DNA from: Dehalococcoidia bacterium
GTDB lineage: Bacteria; Chloroflexota; Dehalococcoidia; JACPQF01
DNA: 11,612 nucleotides
Direction: 5' to 3'
NCBI GenBank assembly: GCA_030650265.1
Contig: JAUSEJ010000161.1
Coordinates: 1 to 11,612 of the forward strand
The translations under genes were made by a program, and so were the position numbers. Positions 7,083 through 11,612 of this stretch are shown here, piece by piece. Positions within the stretch are counted from its first letter, which is position 1, and each line of letters begins with the position of its first letter. The notes beneath the pieces are model-generated. The model worked only from the letters and a program-made list of their open reading frames with translations. It made no database searches and had not been told where the DNA came from.

Positions 7083-7571
7083 TCATGACCCCTGATCCCC
7101 GATCTCGTCCAAGCGTTCCAGCACCAACTTATTGGTCGGGATTTCCCACTGTTGAGTTCCCAGGTAGACATAGCGTACAATGCCTTCGCGGTCGATAATA
7201 TACAGGCCTGGGCGCTGGCCAAGCGACCACAAGCGGCTCAGCACGTGGTACAACCTGTATACGGCCCGATGCGGATCGGCCAGGCAAGGGAAAGGCATTT
7301 GGTGCTTGGTGCAATACTCTCTAGTTCGCTCCAAGCTCTCTGGGGCAATGGCGATGACCTCCGCCCCTTTTTCCTGAAACTCAGCGTAATCGTCTCGCAA
7401 CTGCGAGAGGTGCCGTCGGCAGAAGGGTCACGCGAACCCTCTCAAGAACACGAGCACAACGTTTTTCGACCCACAGTAGTCACTCAGGCTGACCTTACCG
7501 CCAGCGGCGGCATCCAGAGTAAAGTCCGACGCTCTTGTTCCTGGTGGGACAACTATACTTTCTTCAGACAT
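7083..7571 (-). CDS. Selenocysteine-containing peroxiredoxin-like (AhpC/TSA, thioredoxin-fold) protein
   Basis: A 162-residue thioredoxin-fold protein of the peroxiredoxin-like AhpC/TSA group, expected to reduce peroxides or act as a thiol oxidoreductase in the cytoplasm; no signal peptide is visible. The frame opens at ATG 7571 with GGAGG seven to eight bases before it. It reads P-G-T-R-A-S-D-F-T-L-D, a typical beta-strand entry, then VVLVFLRGFA, then TGA (codon 48, 7428-7430), then PFCRRHLSQLRDDY. Relatives have R-G-x-W-C-P-F-C-R here, so the TGA replaces the first, presumed peroxidatic, cysteine of CxxC. Cys51 remains as the resolving partner. Downstream the domain is intact: AEVIAIAPES, FPCLADPHRAVYRLY, GLYIIDREGIVRYVY, and a normal C-terminus to TGA 7083-7085. 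A SECIS-like hairpin follows the internal TGA. The main alternative is a nonsense mutation or base error at one codon. Standard gene calling would report only residues 58-162. Confidence 0.85.
7393..7408 (-). promoter_or_regulatory. Candidate bacterial SECIS stem-loop
   Basis: On the minus strand TCTCGC-AGTT-GCGAGA forms a perfect 6-bp stem with a 4-nt loop inside the peroxiredoxin coding sequence. The loop starts 25 nt after the in-frame TGA (7428-7430), and G is its second base. Described bacterial SECIS elements lie within the mRNA just after UGA, with the apical loop roughly 16-37 nt away and a conserved G among the first loop bases; this hairpin fits both. They are bound by SelB to insert selenocysteine. 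No free energy was calculated. A smaller TGCC-GAC-GGCA hairpin sits closer to the TGA. Confidence 0.7.
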
Positions 7572-7750
7572 TGGTTATCCTCCGATTCTCATCGTGTTAG
7601 TCGATGAAACTAGCAAAATCCTTAGCGGCCTCAGACAATCTTCCCTCAACGGGCGCCTTTCGGCCCTTTGGTCTGAATGGTCCTATCACCTGCCGAAGCA
7701 CCAGCGGCTTGTTCTGCCATGCAGCACATTGTATTTTCTCAGGGTGTCGG
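7572..7750. other. Leader region of the Sec-peroxiredoxin gene
   Basis: Non-coding as far as I can see; open frames here lack support. Just upstream of the ribosome site is a stem-loop at 7587-7609 (8 bp with one G-T pair, loop of seven) which could affect translation. Further up, GCC-GAAA-GGC (about 7656-7665) could form a small tetraloop hairpin. No strong promoter was recognised, so the gene may be read through from the regulator's promoter. Confidence 0.35.
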
Positions 7751-7961
7751 CACCTCCACAATACTCCAACCGTTCATAAAAAACCAGCAAATTCATAAAA
7801 ACCAAAGTAATAGGCAAAAAAGGAACTCTAGCGTCCTTCGGCTTGCAGCGCTGCAACCGTCTCCCCCACAAAGTCGCGCAGGGCCTGCATCTTTTCACCG
7901 CTGAGCTCCTGTACTGCGGCTTCATAGCGTCGCACGTATTCAGGCAGATTGGCTCGAATTC
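7751..7961. repeat. Direct repeat, right copy (intact regulator 3' end and downstream DNA)
   Basis: This is the partner of 5287-5446, about 95% identical across the aligned parts. It covers the last codons and stop of the functional regulator and about 75 bp of downstream AT-rich DNA, and it contains the 50-bp block (7845-7894) absent from the left copy. The tandem 13-mer is present at 7773-7786 (one extra A) and 7792-7804. The two copies flank about 2.3 kb with the KAS III and Sec-peroxiredoxin genes. Confidence 0.9.
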
Positions 7962-8535
7962 GCCCGCTAACATCGTGCGAGGCTGAAAGGCCGAAGGCAA
8001 GACCGGCAAGCATACTCATTCCCAGCTTGCTAACAGTGTTGTCAAGTAGCATCACCAGAGGGCTGCGAGGTCCAAACTTCTGCTTCGCTTCCCGTAAAGT
8101 TAGAAGAAGTGCGGTAAGCACCTCGCCGGTATAGGCCAAGGGCGACCGGGTCTGCGGCATATGCGCGAGGATTTCACGTAAGAGTTCATCGTAGTTGGTT
8201 CCCTTTTCGCGAAGAGCGGTTAGCACCCTCGCTTTCACGTCCTCCCACTCGTTGTCGAATACCGCATCGGCTGCCAACCTAGCAAACAATTCGTGGGCTA
8301 GAGGTGTAGGGGCGAAAAGAATGTTGGCCCGCCCCGGCCCAGGCGCTCGCTGCTGCAGGGAGTACTCGGCACGTAACATCCCTTTACGCTCCAGAACACG
8401 CAGCATGTCATAGGCCGAGGCGACGCCCACGCCGAGAGTCTTAGCTACCTCCGAATAGTGAAGTGGCTTAGATGCCTCGGCATAGAGGTCAAGTAGATTA
8501 CTCAGAAAGGCCTTCTGGCGCATTGTCAGCCACAT
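7828..8535 (-). CDS. Winged-helix transcriptional regulator
   Basis: A 235-residue protein with an N-terminal winged helix-turn-helix. Residues ~5-55 read MRQKAFLSNLLDLY, HYSEVAKTLGVG, ASAYDMLRVLERKGML, a classic wHTH with the recognition helix near 38-52, followed by a wing (YSLQQRAPGPGR). The rest (about 80-235) is mostly helical with no known enzymatic motif and is probably a dimerisation or ligand-sensing domain; I do not recognise a named family beyond MarR/TrmB/Lrp-like wHTH. The start is ATG 8535 with GGAG nine bases upstream; the internal ATG at 8523 is possible. A near-consensus promoter lies 64 bp upstream. Its 3' end is duplicated next to the small gene/ABC1/MMPL run, which makes that run its likely target or former neighbour. 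Confidence 0.85.
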   Translation of the reverse strand: MWLTMRQKAFLSNLLDLYAEASKPLHYSEVAKTLGVGVASAYDMLRVLERKGMLRAEYSLQQRAPGPGRANILFAPTPLAHELFARLAADAVFDNEWEDVKARVLTALREKGTNYDELLREILAHMPQTRSPLAYTGEVLTALLLTLREAKQKFGPRSPLVMLLDNTVSKLGMSMLAGLAFGLSASHDVSGRIRANLPEYVRRYEAAVQELSGEKMQALRDFVGETVAALQAEGR

Positions 8536-8553
8536 CGAGAATTCTCCACTATT

Positions 8554-8572
8554 GAATCAGAATACCGATTTC
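8554..8572. promoter_or_regulatory. Possible operator in the regulator leader
   Basis: GAATCAG-AATAC-CGATTTC is an imperfect inverted repeat between the regulator's predicted transcription start and its ATG. A perfect 10-bp palindrome (GAGAATTCTC, 8537-8546) overlaps the ribosome site. Either could allow autoregulation, but both are short and may be chance. Confidence 0.25.
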
Positions 8573-8598
8573 ACCAAAGAAACCAAATATCTGTCCGC

Positions 8599-8627
8599 AG
8601 TATAACGCCGCTTCGCCAACATGTCAA
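8599..8627 (-). promoter_or_regulatory. Near-consensus sigma-70 promoter of the regulator gene
   Basis: On the minus strand TTGACA (8622-8627) and TATACT (8599-8604) are separated by exactly 17 bp. The -35 matches consensus fully and the -10 at five of six bases. Transcription would start near 8592, leaving a leader of about 57 nt before the regulator ATG at 8535. It lies between the solute-binding gene's terminator and the regulator, so it opens a new transcription unit. Confidence 0.8.
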
Positions 8628-8682
8628 GAGATTGTTCTCGCTTGCCCGGGATGCCAGGAGTTCGGGAGCGGAGGAGGGAAAT

Positions 8683-8718
8683 AGAAAAGGGTCGGGGGTA
8701 TACCCCCGACCCTTTTCT
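8683..8718 (-). terminator. Strong intrinsic terminator, symmetric
   Basis: A perfect 36-bp palindrome (two 18-bp arms, no spacer) lies 15 bp after the solute-binding gene's stop. The core is GGGTCGGGGG-TATA-CCCCCGACCC, flanked by AAAA on one side and TTTT on the other. It therefore ends transcripts from the right and could work in both directions. It separates the solute-binding unit from the regulator unit. Confidence 0.92.
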
Positions 8719-8733
8719 CGTAATGCTGGTCGC

Positions 8734-10398
8734 TTATTTGGTGAGTGTCATATTCTCGTAGGAGTAGCCCAGTCCCAGCATGCCCTGGGTGGGGACGAAG
8801 TTGCCAACCCTTGAGCTAACGGCGTAGAGGGTGTCTACGTCGAGAAAGGCCGGGGTGGTATACTCGTCATGGCACATCAGGACAGCCTGCGCCGCCGTCT
8901 TGGTACGATCGGCAACGTTGAACGTCTGGGGAACCTTGTCGATTAGTTCTCCAAGCTGGGTATTGGCATTGTTCTTTACTGTGCCCTTCGTCGGATGGCA
9001 GGGCGTGTAGAATCTCTCAAAGTTGAAGATGGCGCCACCGCTGGAATAGACCCAGACCTTGTTGAAGACTTCCGGCTGCATTACGGTCTGGAACTTGGCG
9101 AGAATAGCCGTGCGATCTCCAGCGATCAAGTCAGAATTGATGCCGACTTTCTTCCAGTAGCCGACGAGAGCCTGGGTGATGGTGCTGATGTCGCCGCCGC
9201 CGCCGACGTCGTAGGTCGACGTGCTAAAGCCGCTGCCATAGCCGGCATCGGCGATTAGCTTCTTCGCCCCCTCCGGGTCAAACGGATCCGGCTTCATGGT
9301 GTTGGGATCAAAGAAGTAGGCCGTCTTAGGCACAAACATCAGATAGCCCGGCTGAGCGTAGCCCTGGTATACCTTGTCGGCCAACTCTTTCCGGTCCACT
9401 GCTATGGACATTGCCTTGCGCACTCTCACGTCGCCCATGGGAGACGACTTCGGGTTCTTCACGTCATAGAGTGGCCAGGAAAAGACCTGACCGCCGCCGT
9501 AGTGGCCCACAATTTTGATGCCAGCGGCCTTGAGACCGGCCACCGAATCAGGGGAGACCACGGCGATGTCGAGTTCGCCGGTCTTCAGCATGGAGACCTT
9601 GGTTTGCTCTTCCTTGATGTTTGTGATGGTGACGTTTTTGATAGCGGGAACCTTACGCCAGTGGGTATCCAAGGCCTCGAGTTCCAACTTGGTGCTGGGC
9701 GACAGACTCAGAACCTTGTAGGGACCGCTGCCCACGAGGGTGCGGGAGAACTTGTCCCAACCCAACGATTCGGCTGCCTTTTGAGGGACAACTGCATCGG
9801 CGCCCGAGAAGTTCTCGAAGCCCACGAGCAGTTCGAACTGGGGAGCCTTGAAGTTAAGCACGATCGTGTAGGGGTCTTTGACTTCGACCTTCTCGATCGA
9901 GTTTTTCCACACGATCGCATCGCTGGTGGCGCCAGGCTCAAACATGGCTTCCCACGTGTACTTGACGTCGGTTGCCGTAAGATCGCTCCCGTCCTGGAAC
10001 TTGATGCCCTTCTTCAGGTAGAAGGTGTGTGTCTTGCCGTCGGGAGCGATCTCCCATTTCTCCGCCAGGCCCGGTTTCGGCTTGCCGTCCGGTGAAGGAA
10101 TAATCAGGGAATCGAAGGCGGGAGCGCCAATGGCCTGGAAGGTATTGCCGTAGTTGAATCCTTTGCCGGCGCTCATCATGATATCGCCATTGTGAAAGTC
10201 CACGGCGACATTGATTTTGCCGCTCGGCTTTGTCGGTGTTGGCGAACCGGCGGGAGCCCCTGGCGTGGAACCGGATGGTACTGCCGTCGTGGAACCGGTT
10301 GGGGGCGATGTCGTATCGTTGCACGCCGCCACCAGGAAGAGCACTACAACCATCATGGTTGTCAACGCCAGACCGCGCAGAACAGAATGACTTGTCAT
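8734..10398 (-). CDS. Type-5 extracytoplasmic solute-binding lipoprotein (peptide/nickel ABC family)
   Basis: Surface-anchored binding component of an ABC importer of the oligopeptide/dipeptide/nickel class (SBP family 5). The 554-residue protein starts at ATG 10398, with GGAGG close upstream. A lipoprotein signal follows: MTSHSVLRG, a hydrophobic stretch, then the lipobox V-A-A-C with Cys26 as the lipid-attachment site. A flexible T/S/P/G/A-rich tether runs from ~27 to 60. The family signature (PDGKTHTFYLKKGIKFQDG, then ATDVKYTWE) and LVGSGPYKV follow, then the second lobe with VRKAMSIAVDRKELA and DPEGAKKLIADAGY. The ligand cannot be told. The frame stays open upstream to 10671, but that extension lacks a ribosome site and would bury the signal peptide. 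No permease or ATPase gene is in the window. The gene has its own promoter and terminator. Confidence 0.93.
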   Translation of the reverse strand: MTSHSVLRGLALTTMMVVVLFLVAACNDTTSPPTGSTTAVPSGSTPGAPAGSPTPTKPSGKINVAVDFHNGDIMMSAGKGFNYGNTFQAIGAPAFDSLIIPSPDGKPKPGLAEKWEIAPDGKTHTFYLKKGIKFQDGSDLTATDVKYTWEAMFEPGATSDAIVWKNSIEKVEVKDPYTIVLNFKAPQFELLVGFENFSGADAVVPQKAAESLGWDKFSRTLVGSGPYKVLSLSPSTKLELEALDTHWRKVPAIKNVTITNIKEEQTKVSMLKTGELDIAVVSPDSVAGLKAAGIKIVGHYGGGQVFSWPLYDVKNPKSSPMGDVRVRKAMSIAVDRKELADKVYQGYAQPGYLMFVPKTAYFFDPNTMKPDPFDPEGAKKLIADAGYGSGFSTSTYDVGGGGDISTITQALVGYWKKVGINSDLIAGDRTAILAKFQTVMQPEVFNKVWVYSSGGAIFNFERFYTPCHPTKGTVKNNANTQLGELIDKVPQTFNVADRTKTAAQAVLMCHDEYTTPAFLDVDTLYAVSSRVGNFVPTQGMLGLGYSYENMTLTK

Positions 10399-10710
10399 TA
10401 ACCACCTCCATGTAGTAATTGTTTGCCACCAATGGAAGAAACCGGGCCTCATTGCCCGCGCATCCCCGTCGATGTCCGCCAAAGTCAGGAGAATCGCCTG
10501 GTCCACATCGACCGATAGACGATGGGCACAACCTGCGGAAATCGTCTTTGACTCCTCGGTTGAACCATCGAACGTTGGGAAAACATAACGCTCAAGGCAG
10601 CGCTTGTACTCCCAAAGTGTTGCTATGATACACGTGGCGACCGCGTGTGTCAATATCCACGAGCAACGCAAGGGGTGACAGAAACCCTATTGCCATCCCC
10701 CTGCTGCATT
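10399..10710 (-). other. Long leader between the radical SAM and solute-binding genes
   Basis: A 312-bp gap containing the promoter at 10625-10653 and then about 220 nt of transcribed leader. No gene is supported. The leader holds overlapping inverted repeats: 10468-10475 with 10505-10512 (8 bp perfect), 10506-10510 with 10520-10524, and 10518-10523 with 10541-10546, plus a hairpin at 10443-10458 (CGGGC/GCCCG). These pairings are partly exclusive, so a regulatory leader is possible; I match it to no known riboswitch class. Confidence 0.4.
10625..10653 (-). promoter_or_regulatory. Near-consensus sigma-70 promoter of the solute-binding gene
   Basis: On the minus strand TTGACA (10648-10653) and TATCAT (10625-10630) are 17 bp apart. 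The predicted start near 10618 leaves a leader of roughly 220 nt before the ATG at 10398. It lies about 60 bp after the radical SAM stop, so the solute-binding gene can be transcribed independently. Confidence 0.78.
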
Positions 10711-11612
10711 CTACTGGGCGCCTGCCGTGGGTGCCTTGGCAGTCGGCGCTACCGATTCGACGAAATGCTTTATCCAATTCACCTTTTCGGGAACGACATC
10801 GGACATCCAATTTCCCCAGTTGCCGGCCTTTTCAATTATGCCGATCTCGCCGGTGTATACCGAGGTCGAGCAGCAAAGGCCGCAGTACATGAGCTTGTTC
10901 ATCTTCTCGTAGAAGTCGTTCTTCACCATGGCTTCGTGATGGGCTGTGAAGACGTCCATGAAATACTCGGTCGGTGGAAGCTTCTCGCGGTTGGAAGGAT
11001 TCTCACCATAGACCGAGCCCGCCGGCAAGCCCAGATAGCCAACAGAGGAGAGGGCGCCGACCCCGATGGCCCATTTGACCGCCTCGATGTGCGTGTCACG
11101 GGCTTCTTGCCAGGTCTTATGCCCGTTCTCGGGAATCATGGTAAGTCCACCAATTGTCTTACAGGCGACATTGCCCACGCCAAAGATATCCACGGCATCT
11201 TGAACGGATTCTAGCCAGGCATCGTAGGAGGCATGCTTGACCTTCCCCGGAAGAACTTCCCCGAAAAGGTCGCGATCCCAGACTTCCAACTGGATGGTGA
11301 TGCAATCCAGGCCGACGTCCTTCAGCCGCTGCATGCCCTTCCTCGGCATTGACTCGGTGTGGACCGTGAAGGTTGGTTTGTAAGGAAGAGCCGTCGCAAC
11401 CTTCCCCACGAAGTTGGCGTGGATTTTCTCCTCCTGCTCGGCGCTGGCGAATCCGCCTAGCTCGAAACGGCCCTCGACGAAGTGGACCTCCGAGCCGCGA
11501 ATCTTGTAAGCCTCGACCACGTCCTCTAAGCTCTCCGTCACCGGACGCCCGAGTCCGATGGATCGGGCGTCCTCCTGTCCAGTGTTGAAGTTGCAGAACT
11601 TGCACTGAACTC
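10711..11612 (-). CDS. Radical SAM domain protein, N-terminus beyond window
   Basis: Partial gene with 299 residues visible. The frame stays open to the right edge, and its first visible residues are V-Q-C-K-F-C-N-F. This CxxC (codons 11602-11604 and 11593-11595) fits the last two cysteines of the radical SAM CxxxCxxC motif that holds the 4Fe-4S cluster used to cleave S-adenosylmethionine; the first cysteine would be just outside. A TIM-barrel-like pattern follows: VHFVEGRFELGG, then FTVHTESMPRKGMQRLKDVGLDCITIQLEV, then GNVACKTIGGLTMIPENGHKTW. Near the C-terminus MYCGLCCS offers three more cysteines that might bind an extra cluster. The reaction and substrate are unknown. The GTG at 11541 should not be taken as the start, since it would drop the cluster motif. 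Confidence 0.85.
   Translation of the reverse strand, partial: VQCKFCNFNTGQEDARSIGLGRPVTESLEDVVEAYKIRGSEVHFVEGRFELGGFASAEQEEKIHANFVGKVATALPYKPTFTVHTESMPRKGMQRLKDVGLDCITIQLEVWDRDLFGEVLPGKVKHASYDAWLESVQDAVDIFGVGNVACKTIGGLTMIPENGHKTWQEARDTHIEAVKWAIGVGALSSVGYLGLPAGSVYGENPSNREKLPPTEYFMDVFTAHHEAMVKNDFYEKMNKLMYCGLCCSTSVYTGEIGIIEKAGNWGNWMSDVVPEKVNWIKHFVESVAPTAKAPTAGAQ

Noticed and set aside
7083..7400. A 105-residue peroxiredoxin fragment starting at TTG 7400 as the complete gene
   Set aside because: It would lack the active site and first half of the fold, has no ribosome site, and the upstream frame continues with family motifs to ATG 7571 apart from the single TGA.
7686..8009. 107-residue minus-strand frame overlapping the regulator
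   Set aside because: It is the regulator's DNA in another frame running into the repeat; no start signal or homology seen.
9502..10095. 197-residue plus-strand open frame
   Set aside because: It is antisense to the solute-binding gene and shows low-complexity shadow composition.
10399..10671. N-terminal extension of the solute-binding protein to 10671
   Set aside because: It would hide a clear lipoprotein signal peptide, includes sequence overlapping the promoter, and lacks a ribosome site; ATG 10398 has GGAGG.
10645..11214. 189-residue plus-strand open frame
   Set aside because: It is antisense to the radical SAM gene, which has the recognisable motifs.

Overview
All convincing genes in this window lie on the minus strand, so the window is best read from its right end to its left. 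In transcription order they are: a radical SAM protein cut by the window edge (10711-11612); a type-5 extracytoplasmic solute-binding lipoprotein (8734-10398) ending at a perfect terminator palindrome; a winged-helix regulator (7828-8535) behind a near-consensus sigma-70 promoter; a peroxiredoxin-like protein (7083-7571); a beta-ketoacyl-ACP synthase III (5657-6655); a 64-residue protein (5085-5279); an ABC1/UbiB-family kinase-like protein (3313-5070); and a large MMPL/RND-type transporter (289-3231) with its own terminator. No rRNA, tRNA, CRISPR array or transposase gene was seen.

The most notable gene is the peroxiredoxin. Read straight through, its frame holds one in-frame TGA (7428-7430). 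The TGA sits exactly where the family has the first cysteine of its CxxC active site, giving U-P-F-C. The frame is intact on both sides and begins at an ATG with a good Shine-Dalgarno site. A small stem-loop (7393-7408) has its apical loop 25 nt after the TGA, with a G as the second loop base, which fits the described minimal bacterial SECIS. I read it as a selenocysteine-containing peroxiredoxin-like protein. A conventional gene caller would give only a 105-residue fragment starting after the active site.

The second notable feature is a direct repeat. The 3' end of the regulator gene plus its downstream sequence (7751-7961) recurs at 5287-5446 at about 95% identity, apart from a 50-bp deletion that shifts the frame. 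The repeats flank a segment of about 2.3 kb carrying the synthase and the selenoprotein. The left copy runs straight into the ribosome-binding site of the 64-residue gene. This suggests an older order of regulator - small gene - ABC1 kinase - MMPL transporter, with the synthase/selenoprotein segment placed between by duplication or insertion. Both copies carry a tandem 13-mer that could be a regulatory site.

Organism: moderately GC-rich coding sequence, a lipoprotein with a T/S/P/G/A-rich tether, occasional GTG/TTG starts, strong GGAGG ribosome-binding sites and an ABC1/MMPL pair under a local winged-helix regulator suggest an uncultured Chloroflexota-like or other non-proteobacterial lineage. 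This is a low-confidence guess from style rather than marker genes. Functionally, the left two thirds look like a lipid-related locus (acyl condensation, ABC1 kinase-like protein, MMPL export) with a thiol/selenol peroxidase. The right third (solute-binding lipoprotein and radical SAM protein) appears to be a separate unit beyond the terminator at 8683-8718.
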